This document shows, piece after piece, positions 24,701 to 29,894 of a stretch of 64,000 bases of DNA. The notes beneath the pieces were generated by a model, which had not been told where the DNA came from, made no database searches, and saw nothing but the letters and a program-made list of their open reading frames with translations. The DNA is taken from positions 1,798,001-1,862,000 of the forward strand of contig NZ_CP012117.1 in assembly GCF_001678905.1 (NCBI RefSeq), in the 5' to 3' direction. This stretch comes from Dermabacter vaginalis. GTDB lineage: Bacteria; Actinomycetota; Actinomycetes; Actinomycetales; Dermabacteraceae. Numbering within the stretch: the stretch's first letter is position 1; each line of letters starts with the position of its first letter. Both the position numbers and the translations under genes were made by a program.

Positions 24701-25735
24701 GCCTTCCTTCACAGAAACCCCGAGGGCGGTCTTACTAATGACTCCATCGGCATCCGGGCGCCCCGCGAGAGATACGGACGCTTGAGCATCCGCTGTGAGA
24801 TCGTCAGCACCGTTATAGTGCGCCGTTGCCGTTACCGCATTTTCGGACTTACCTACGCACGGTTCAGGCTTCCCCTGACAGGCTGCAGAGGTGACTTTGG
24901 TGTGCACCTCAAATTTGTATACGTCATTCGCTTTGTCACGTTCCGGAACTTGAATTCCCTCAACCGACCATTGCAGCTTTCGGTTCTTATTGTCGTAGGT
25001 AAATTCGACGTTCTGACCTGCATACTGGATCTCAGTCGGCTCAAACCCAATCGGGAGGACGTCAGAAAACTCCAGCTTCAACGGCCGGTGAACGCCCAAC
25101 CCTTCGTATTTCTGACCATCGTTGATGTCCGCCGCGACTTGCCACACGACGGTATCGCCAATCCATGTTGACTGCTGAAGCGCCTTCTTATCGAGTTTAA
25201 GTTTTCGGTTAGCTACGGCAGTAGTGTGAATGGTTTCGCTCTTCAGCGGGTTATTGAGCTGATCCGAAGTCAGGTTTGCCGTCAAGTCCCACGAAGTATT
25301 GTTTGGCGTGACATAGTTCGGCGGAGTGACGGAGACTTCAAACGAGAACGTCGCCCCCTGTTTGCCGATGGTTTTGACATTCGCAGTGCGGCGCCCGCTA
25401 TTAACGGAACTGAGTTGATCACTGCCGCCAATTTCGAAGTTCCAGCCGTCCGGAACGCCGTCAAACTTCAATACGCCGCCCGTAAGGCAGTCGTCTTCGC
25501 TTTCCTGACCGTTCAGGTATTCACATTTGACGGTTACCTGGTACCTATTTTTGAAGCCAGTTGGCCGATTGTCGTCGGTGAGTCGTTTGAGCGTGATCTC
25601 GATGTTCGGTTTCGCGGGCTCGGCGAGGGCGCCCGAGCCGCCCCCGAGCAACGATTGCATGACCAAGACGCATGCGAGCGCCATCGCGAAAAGCACTCGC
25701 ACGGCGGCATGACGATAGACCTGAGGGGATTTCAT
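18734..25735 (-). CDS. Giant LPXTG-anchored surface protein with nine DUF11-like repeats
   Basis: A 2333-aa cell-wall protein. An N-terminal signal peptide ends near residue 38 (SGALA). Residues 40 to about 975 form several beta-rich adhesin-like domains. From about 980 to 2275 come nine modules of about 140-150 residues, each opening with FAVKK and WSSTYTVTV, containing GVELAPGESKSFTVVVSG, and ending in a Cys ... NNTAC pair. The C-terminus has LPRTG at 2299-2303, a membrane helix and RRSRR: a sortase substrate. A strong promoter lies 43 bp upstream. Function (adhesin or biofilm matrix) is inferred; no sortase gene is in the window. Confidence 0.93.
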   Translation of the reverse strand: MKSPQVYRHAAVRVLFAMALACVLVMQSLLGGGSGALAEPAKPNIEITLKRLTDDNRPTGFKNRYQVTVKCEYLNGQESEDDCLTGGVLKFDGVPDGWNFEIGGSDQLSSVNSGRRTANVKTIGKQGATFSFEVSVTPPNYVTPNNTSWDLTANLTSDQLNNPLKSETIHTTAVANRKLKLDKKALQQSTWIGDTVVWQVAADINDGQKYEGLGVHRPLKLEFSDVLPIGFEPTEIQYAGQNVEFTYDNKNRKLQWSVEGIQVPERDKANDVYKFEVHTKVTSAACQGKPEPCVGKSENAVTATAHYNGADDLTADAQASVSLAGRPDADGVISKTALGVSVKEGDETRKGIFPLRYQDANDKNWDGKALWRTPQEAHDADDRLNGDRSSLVAGGYTVDVAVKEGDTPVKDGSSLLPLTQSYEDDVPCMDPATVQEGVLYTSRTDGKLCQRPAFHVTAVEIRTDAPGSLSVGDFVPVAVLTDGSRVSLKKLGDVEVAEKDKPKRIGSVVYSVPESARGKVARIVAAPGRPLDGAKTWKMTIGGFADEKLGGDAILRNQKARVTVTANKQTKPFIDGRSPIADLHLLGSLHHVEKTWFSIRNQFVPLEPNNEVSKAGIRWQVDFSFRGKAQSSGDIVVSDLLPRGMEIVTDPSKIHRKSDITDAVYTYDEAEFTRGVSGGASKRKVETKVVENYQDGRTLVQWRIPHTWADPDPSGNVDVVGRFRFAAQPRYAGSYTNDAYLTDAAEPNFRCALDTPEDVLNLDEDSATAKACHGASSWSIDAPAGYRALSLAKAVKGPEDASFAYTPKKAVVPAKGGPVTYRIEATNSSSDATNGLVFYDVLPHKGDTGVSEKLADQSRGSTQSGSFTEMTKVPQGVKVYYSPSLNPCRPEVFPNAANSGCVNDWSETAPKNVKALKFVYDGELKPKQTLALEYTISVPVMKPTDVLWNSVAAKASFASGQSLPPVEAPKVGAARVAQPQFAVEKKSGKASAEDGKWSSTYTVTVKNTGPFEGKSASVADTPSLPKGFTLSGAKVDGATVDAKSGSFPVTDGVELAPGGSKTFKVEISGDYKAADVDWASVAKCETAGGGSVTGGLVNTVTMDGDTDGTSNNAACNPVKKAPKFAVKKEASGEASAANGKWSSTYKVTVSNTGEVKGTSKAVTDTPAVPAGFTVSGAKVDGKDATLTDGSFTVTNGVELAPGESKTFTVVVSGSFDPARVKESEVLHCTGEEGVSDGKGFANGVTLDGDSDGQGNNTACTTVEKAPKFAVKKEASGKANAVNGKWSSTYKVTVTNTGVLAGKSPVVTDKPAAPKGFLITSAKIDKGEPVTLTNGEFTVSEGVELAPGESKSFTVVVLGTYVSGQADGAAASQCDAAVQDASKGGFFNQVTMKGDSDGAKNNTACTTVEKAPKFAVKKEASGKANAVNGKWSSTYKVTVTNTGVLAGKSPVVTDKPAAPKGFLITSAKIDKGEPVTLTNGEFTVSEGVELAPGESKSFTVVVLGTYVSGQADGAAASQCDAAVQDASKGGFFNQVTMKGDSDGAKNNTACTTVEKAPKFAVKKEASGKANAVNGKWSSTYTVTVTNTGVLAGKSAAVVDTPSAPAGFQVENVSVDGADATLEDGSVTVTDGVELAPGESKSFTVVVSGSFDPAQVKESEVLQCAGDGAEGAHGFVNGVTLDGDSDGEGNNTACTTVEKAPKFAVKKEASGEASAVNGEWSSTYKVTVTNTGVLAGKSAPVADTPSVPAGFQVEKATVQQEGAGEATEVALEDGSFTVTDGVELAPGESKSFTVVVSGSFDPHQVKESEVLQCAGDGAEGAHGFVNGVTLDGDSDGEGNNTACTTVEKAPKFAVKKEASGEASAVNGEWSSTYTVTVTNTGVLAGKSAPVADTPSVPAGFQVEKATVQQEGAGEATEVALEDGSFTVTDGVELAPGESKSFTVVVSGSFDPHQVKESEVLQCAGDGAEGAHGFVNGVTLDGDSDGEGNNTACTTVEKAPKFAVKKEASGEASAVNGEWSSTYTVTVTNTGVLAGKSAPVADTPSAPAGFQVEKVSVDGADATLEDGSVTVTEGVELAPGESKSFTVVVSGSYRPADADWAAAGQCGADGAEGAHGFVNTVAMPGDTDGEDNNTACTTVTKDPAFAVKKESGKASAVNGEWSSTYTVTVTNTGERAGKSKPVADTPRVPAGFTVTGATVDGKSVAVKDGSFTVTDGVELGLGGAKSFTVVLSGSYSANADWAKASRCDADGTTSGLFNQVSMAGDSDGAANNTACNTVEKPKTPAVPQKPSKPHKPVSGLPLPRTGAPIGLSAAAGVLTVLAGCVIMVAGRRSRRS
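18905..22800 (-). repeat. Nine in-frame 420-450 bp repeats encoding surface-protein modules
   Basis: Two adjacent units are the same over 435 bp (21011-21445 and 21446-21880), and another pair nearly the same over 447 bp (19679-20125 and 20126-20572). Outer units are more divergent. This indicates recent duplication or gene conversion and potential length variation; copy number could be miscounted in a short-read assembly. Confidence 0.88.
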
Positions 25736-25777
25736 CGTGGACCTTCTTCACAGGGAAAGAGACAGTGGCACGGGCCG

Positions 25778-25806
25778 ATAGTAACCCACTATTACAAGGG
25801 GCGCAA
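25778..25806 (-). promoter_or_regulatory. Promoter of the surface-protein gene
   Basis: On the minus strand TTGCGC (25806-25801), 17-base spacer, TACTAT (25783-25778), followed by a 42-base leader and a GAAGAAGG ribosome site. The remaining 25807-26010, up to the recX stop, holds nothing else recognised. Confidence 0.6.
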
Positions 25807-26010
25807 TACCTCGCACATTGCAATCGAGTGCAGTCTCGACAGACGACCACGCACCGCATCCATGCAAACGGCGACTACCCTTATAGTTTGTCTCCCACTC
25901 AGGCTCAAACCCCTGCAGAAAATCAGGTGCTGAACATCGTCAGCACGCTCACGAAATTTCATGCCCGTAGGCATCCGGGTAGCGGGTTCGGGTCCCTCGA
26001 CAGGGATCGA

Positions 26011-26691
26011 TCAGGACCAGGTCACTCCTGCCGCATCGAGCTCACGGTTGAGCACGAAGAGCGTGAGGTTCTCCGAGTATCCACGACGCGCGAGCGCGCC
26101 ACCGATGCGCCGTAGAGCTGCCCCACGATCAAGGCTCTCCGCCCCGCCGCCTTTGCGCAGTTCCTTTGCGAGCCGCTCGCGGGCGAGGGTCTGGCAGCGC
26201 TCCTTTTCACTGTCATAGGGAGCCGCTTCCTCGAGAACCGTGTTGATATCGCGCGACGAAACGCCCTTGCCCTCAAGTTCGCGTCTCAGAGCGGCAGTCG
26301 CGAGGAGCTTATGGGCGCGTCGCTGCTCAATCCATGCCCGCGCAAAAGCTTCGTCATCGATGAGCCCGGCACCATCGAGGCGCCGCATGATCTCCTCGAG
26401 AATCTCCTCGTCACACACACGCTCAGCAAGTTTGGAGCGAATCTCGGCTTCACTTCTGCTCCGATGGGCAAGAAGGCCGAGCACATACCGGCATTCCTTC
26501 ACGACAGCTTTCTCCGTATCGCTGTCGCGAAAAACCCCTCCGCGATGCGGGTTGCTGCCCTCCCCAGGTGCGGCTTCCCCCGCTTCTATCGCGGCGATGT
26601 GCTCGGCAAGCTCCTCGATGACGCCCTCGCGCCAGTCCCCCTCCCCCTCAGGGTGTGGGGACTGGCACTCAGATTTGTGCGGGTGCTTCAT
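26011..26691 (-). CDS. recX: Regulatory protein RecX
   Basis: Modulator of RecA filaments. The product has three-helix RecX repeats: [36 protein letters not shown] ... [10 protein letters not shown], and a final [22 protein letters not shown]. The start is uncertain: ATG 26691 (226 aa) overlaps the recA 3' end by 23 bp, and ATG 26709 and 26757 overlap further. An acidic N-terminal extension precedes the conserved domain. It is co-transcribed with recA, which is the usual arrangement. miaB, its usual downstream neighbour, is displaced by the surface-protein gene. Confidence 0.92.
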   Translation of the reverse strand: MKHPHKSECQSPHPEGEGDWREGVIEELAEHIAAIEAGEAAPGEGSNPHRGGVFRDSDTEKAVVKECRYVLGLLAHRSRSEAEIRSKLAERVCDEEILEEIMRRLDGAGLIDDEAFARAWIEQRRAHKLLATAALRRELEGKGVSSRDINTVLEEAAPYDSEKERCQTLARERLAKELRKGGGAESLDRGAALRRIGGALARRGYSENLTLFVLNRELDAAGVTWS

Positions 26692-27757
26692 CGTCAACGA
26701 ATTCGCCATCCCCCACAGGCGCATCGGCCGCAGCCTGCTTGGCCGCCTCGTCTGCATACTGACCGATGCCGAGCTTCATGAGGATCTTCTGCTCGATGTC
26801 GGCGGCGAGATCCGGGTTGTCTTTAAGGAACTGACGCGCGTTTTCCTTGCCCTGGCCGAGCTGGTCGCCATCGTACGTGTACCAGGCACCAGACTTGCGC
26901 ACGATGCCGTTCTCGACGCCGAGATCGATGAGGCCGCCTTCGCGCGAGATGCCCTCCCCGTAAAGGATGTCGAACTCGGCCTGTTTGAAGGGCGGAGCCA
27001 TCTTGTTCTTCACGATCTTCACGCGAGTGCGGTTGCCAACGGCATCCGTGCCCTGCTTGAGGGTCTCGATGCGCCGGATGTCCATGCGCACCGAGGCGTA
27101 GAATTTGAGCGCCTTGCCGCCCGTGGTGGTTTCGGGGCTTCCAAAGAACACGCCGATCTTTTCGCGGAGCTGGTTGATGAAGATCGCGGTCGTGCCACTC
27201 GAGTAGAGCGCACCCGTGAGCTTACGGAGCGCTTGCGACATCAGACGTGCCTGAAGGCCCACGTGGGAATCGCCCATTTCCCCTTCAATTTCCGCTTTCG
27301 GCGTGAGGGCGGCGACGGAGTCCACAACGAGGACGTCGATTGCGCCGGAGCGCACGAGCATGTCGGCGATTTCGAGGGCCTGCTCACCGGTATCCGGCTG
27401 CGACACGAGAAGCGCGTCGATATCAACGCCGAGTTTCTTCGCGTATTCCGGATCGAGCGCATGCTCCGCGTCGATAAAAGCCGCAATACCACCCGCACGC
27501 TGTGCATTGGCAATCGCGTGGAGAGCGACCGTAGTTTTACCACTGGATTCCGGGCCGTAGATTTCGACCACGCGACCGCGCGGGAGACCGCCGATGCCGA
27601 GCGCCACGTCAAGTGCGACCGATCCTGTGGGAACGACTTCAACGGGCGGGCGTGTGTCATCGCCGAGGCGCATAATCGAGCCCTTGCCGAACTGGCGATC
27701 AATCTGCGCGAGCGCATTTTCGAGCGACTTATCGCGATCCTTGGCGGCAGCTGCCAT
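26669..27757 (-). CDS. recA: Recombinase RecA
   Basis: Strand-exchange ATPase and co-protease for LexA. The 362-aa product has Walker [10 protein letters not shown] near residue 70, [15 protein letters not shown], the L1/L2 regions and the conserved [20 protein letters not shown]. The acidic C-terminus ends in DDEAPAQI. Upstream are two separable regulatory elements: the shared 17-bp motif about 70 bp from the start, and a perfect LexA box inside a promoter about 150 bp away. This double arrangement parallels mycobacterial recA. Confidence 0.98.
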   Translation of the reverse strand: MAAAAKDRDKSLENALAQIDRQFGKGSIMRLGDDTRPPVEVVPTGSVALDVALGIGGLPRGRVVEIYGPESSGKTTVALHAIANAQRAGGIAAFIDAEHALDPEYAKKLGVDIDALLVSQPDTGEQALEIADMLVRSGAIDVLVVDSVAALTPKAEIEGEMGDSHVGLQARLMSQALRKLTGALYSSGTTAIFINQLREKIGVFFGSPETTTGGKALKFYASVRMDIRRIETLKQGTDAVGNRTRVKIVKNKMAPPFKQAEFDILYGEGISREGGLIDLGVENGIVRKSGAWYTYDGDQLGQGKENARQFLKDNPDLAADIEQKILMKLGIGQYADEAAKQAAADAPVGDGEFVDDEAPAQI

Positions 27758-27825
27758 GGCAGTTCCTTTCGTTTGTCACCCCGTTCCGAGGCGCCCTCTT
27801 ACTGGACACACTCAACGGTAGACGT

Positions 27826-27845
27826 GGGTGAGACATTTAAACTTG
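27826..27845. promoter_or_regulatory. Damage-associated 17-bp motif, copy 3 (proximal recA promoter)
   Basis: GGTGAGACATTTAAACT at 27827-27843. Read toward recA it is TGTCTCAC, then 7 bases, then TACCGT (27819-27814), a TANNNT hexamer. It is the element nearest to recA, as the LexA-independent promoter is in mycobacteria. Confidence 0.65.
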
Positions 27846-27895
27846 ACCCCGGCGCGGATGTGGAGCAACGGCCACTGTGGAGGTCGAACAGCACC

Positions 27896-27924
27896 ATCGT
27901 AAACGAACACCTGTTCGATTTACA
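27896..27924 (-). promoter_or_regulatory. Distal LexA-controlled recA promoter
   Basis: Minus-strand TACGAT (27901-27896) with a 17-base spacer. The -35 is weak (TGTAAA). The spacer contains the perfect LexA box CGAACACCTGTTCG at 27904-27917. Confidence 0.7.
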
Positions 27925-27973
27925 CTCTTGGGCGCACGCGTGTTCGATTCGTGTCGCGCCTCTCACGCGCGCA

Positions 27974-28201
27974 CTATGCTCTCGGGCGCGCCTCGGGCGG
28001 AACTTCCCAGCGCCTGTGCTGCGGGACATCCATGTCATCGCAGAGCGCGTGCCACACTTCTTTGACGGGGTAGCCGGCTTCGATCGCCTCGTTTGCGCTG
28101 AGATTTCCGCAGGCAACAAGCGTGAGTTCACGGCAGTATGTTTGCGCGAGCTCACTACCAAAAACATGGGCCGCGAGCTCGCGAAACTCGCTTCGCCTCA
28201 C
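27974..28201 (-). CDS. DUF3046 domain-containing protein
   Basis: A 75-aa protein of an actinobacterial family of unknown function, normally encoded beside recA as here. The start MRRSEFRELAAHVFG and the central EAIEAGYPVKEVWHALCDDMDVP match the family pattern (small helical, with a conserved W and C). It follows the ClgR gene by 5 bp and is probably co-transcribed. Confidence 0.88.
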   Translation of the reverse strand: MRRSEFRELAAHVFGSELAQTYCRELTLVACGNLSANEAIEAGYPVKEVWHALCDDMDVPQHRRWEVPPEARPRA

Positions 28202-28206
28202 GCGAG

Positions 28207-28518
28207 TTACCGCGCGAGCGCGTATTCGGCACCCTGGACGCCGCGCTCGAGCTCGGCGGGAACGGTGTCGGGAATGACGATGCCTTCCGCGAGGGCCACG
28301 CGATCGGCAACCTCGCGAAGGATGACGGACATCGGGTATCCAAGCGCCTCGGTGACGGAGGCGAGCAGTTCGCTCGACGCTTCCTTTTGGCCACGTTCAA
28401 TCTCACTCAAATATCCGAGCGACACGCGGGCGTCGGCTGACACCTGGCGCAGGGTCTTTCCCTGGCGGCGGCGCGCATCGCGCAAAACGCCGCCCAGTTC
28501 CTGGCGGAAGAGCACCAT
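28207..28518 (-). CDS. clgR: XRE-family regulator ClgR
   Basis: A 103-aa DNA-binding protein. The helix-turn-helix at about residues 9-64 (LGGVLRDARRRQGKTLRQVS ... LGYLSEIERGQKEASSELL) is the ClgR signature. In actinobacteria ClgR activates clp protease genes and is itself proteolysed; the C-terminus ends in Ala-Arg, not the usual Ala-Ala. ATG 28518 with GGGAG upstream gives the expected length; the in-frame extension to 28662 is unlikely. An 8-bp inverted repeat lies about 130-165 bp upstream. Confidence 0.9.
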   Translation of the reverse strand: MVLFRQELGGVLRDARRRQGKTLRQVSADARVSLGYLSEIERGQKEASSELLASVTEALGYPMSVILREVADRVALAEGIVIPDTVPAELERGVQGAEYALAR

Positions 28519-28743
28519 GCGAGTTTCTCCCTTCCTCGTCGGTGTCATGTCCTTCTTTGTGGCCGGCCTGCGGCCAAGAACGGACGTGGGGCGTGGCTGC
28601 GAGGCTCGCACCCAGTTTCGCTGTATGGGGGCACCGGCCCCCGCATTCTTGTTCGTGTTCACGTCCGTTCAACGCACGAACATTTCTTCTTGTTCCGCCA
28701 TCCTATGGCGCGAGGAGGCGTCGGTTTTCAGGTTACATACACG

Positions 28744-29259
28744 TCAAAGGCGCGACGCTTCCACGTTTTCGCTGGTCAGCGCTTCAATCGCGAGCGTGAT
28801 GGCGAAATCCACCACTCCCGCACGGATCTCCGAACGAGTTCCCCTGAGGCGTACTTCACGCACAATTTCACGATCAGGCGCACTCACGGCAACGAACGCA
28901 AGCCCCTCGGGGTTGCCGTACTCATCGCTCCCGGGTCCCGCAACGCCCGTCGTCCCTATCGTGAGATCCGCGCCGTACACACGTCGGGCGCCGCGTGCCA
29001 TGGCACGCGCCACCTCGCCCCTCACGGCACCACCTTCTCGCAGATCCGTGAGGTCGAGCCCCAGCAGAGAGGCTTTCGCCTCAAAGCTATAGGTGCATGC
29101 ACCACCCTGCACAACCCGGCTCGCGCCCGGCACATCCACGAGCCGTGCCACGAGCATCCCGCCCGTAAGCGATTCGGCGGTCGCGAGGCTCAGCCCGCGT
29201 TCCTCGCACGCGGCAAGGAGAGCATGTGCCGACGCTTGCTGCACAACCGGTGCCCCCAT
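28744..29259 (-). CDS. CinA family protein (nicotinamide-nucleotide amidase domain)
   Basis: A 171-aa stand-alone C-terminal CinA domain, predicted to deamidate nicotinamide mononucleotide to nicotinate mononucleotide. Conserved features are TAESLTGGMLVARLVDVPGAS near residue 27 and GTTGVAGPGSDEYGNPEGL near 102. The N-terminal MoaB-like domain of full-length CinA is absent, as usual in actinobacteria. It starts 5 bp after pgsA in the ftsK-pgsA-cinA-clgR order. Confidence 0.93.
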   Translation of the reverse strand: MGAPVVQQASAHALLAACEERGLSLATAESLTGGMLVARLVDVPGASRVVQGGACTYSFEAKASLLGLDLTDLREGGAVRGEVARAMARGARRVYGADLTIGTTGVAGPGSDEYGNPEGLAFVAVSAPDREIVREVRLRGTRSEIRAGVVDFAITLAIEALTSENVEASRL

Positions 29260-29264
29260 CGTTC

Positions 29265-29858
29265 TTATGCGTTGTTCTGCGCGAGGGCCTCACGACGAAG
29301 GCGCAGACCGTCGTTCACGTTGCGAAGGCCCGACCACAGCGTGAGTACGAGGGCGATCACAATGAGCGTGATCCCGATCCACCAGGCGGGAGGCCACAGG
29401 AGTTCGAAGGGCATGAGGCAGAAGGTGATGCCGATCGACTGCATCATCGTCTTCGCCTTGCCGCTGAAGTTTGCGGGCAGCGCCCCGTACTTGAGGATCG
29501 TGAAGCGCATGACGGTAATGCCGATCTCGCGCACCAGAATGAGCACCGTGATCCACCACGGAACATAGTCCCACACGGAAAGCATGATGAGTGCCGCACC
29601 CGTCATGGCTTTATCGGCAATTGGATCCATGATCTTGCCGAAATCCGTGATGAGATTTCGCGACCGCGCAAGGTAGCCATCGACGAAGTCCGTGAGCATC
29701 GCGAGCACGAAGATCGCGGCGATGACCCACCGCATGGCGACGTCGTCGTGGTACAGCGCGGCCACGATCACGAAGATCGGCACCATGACCATGCGGATCA
29801 TCGTGAGGATGTTCGCGATATTCCACAGCGGAACGCGCGGGTTTTCGGAGGCGCTCAT
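29265..29858 (-). CDS. pgsA: CDP-diacylglycerol-glycerol-3-phosphate 3-phosphatidyltransferase
   Basis: Integral membrane enzyme making phosphatidylglycerol phosphate. The CDP-alcohol phosphotransferase motif DFVDGYLARSRNLITDFGKIMDPIAD near residues 64-90 contains all required Asp and Gly/Arg residues. Several hydrophobic segments surround it. The 197-aa length is normal. Start ATG has an AAGAAAGG-like site. It is followed closely by cinA and preceded by ftsK in what looks like one operon. Confidence 0.94.
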   Translation of the reverse strand: MSASENPRVPLWNIANILTMIRMVMVPIFVIVAALYHDDVAMRWVIAAIFVLAMLTDFVDGYLARSRNLITDFGKIMDPIADKAMTGAALIMLSVWDYVPWWITVLILVREIGITVMRFTILKYGALPANFSGKAKTMMQSIGITFCLMPFELLWPPAWWIGITLIVIALVLTLWSGLRNVNDGLRLRREALAQNNA

Positions 29859-29894
29859 GGCGTCGTCCCTTCTTTCTCTGCGTGCCCCGAGCCT

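Noticed and set aside
26240-29092. Plus-strand open frame of 950 codons over recX-recA-clgR
   Set aside because: Shadow of several well-identified genes on the other strand; no family resemblance and low-complexity Ser/Arg stretches.
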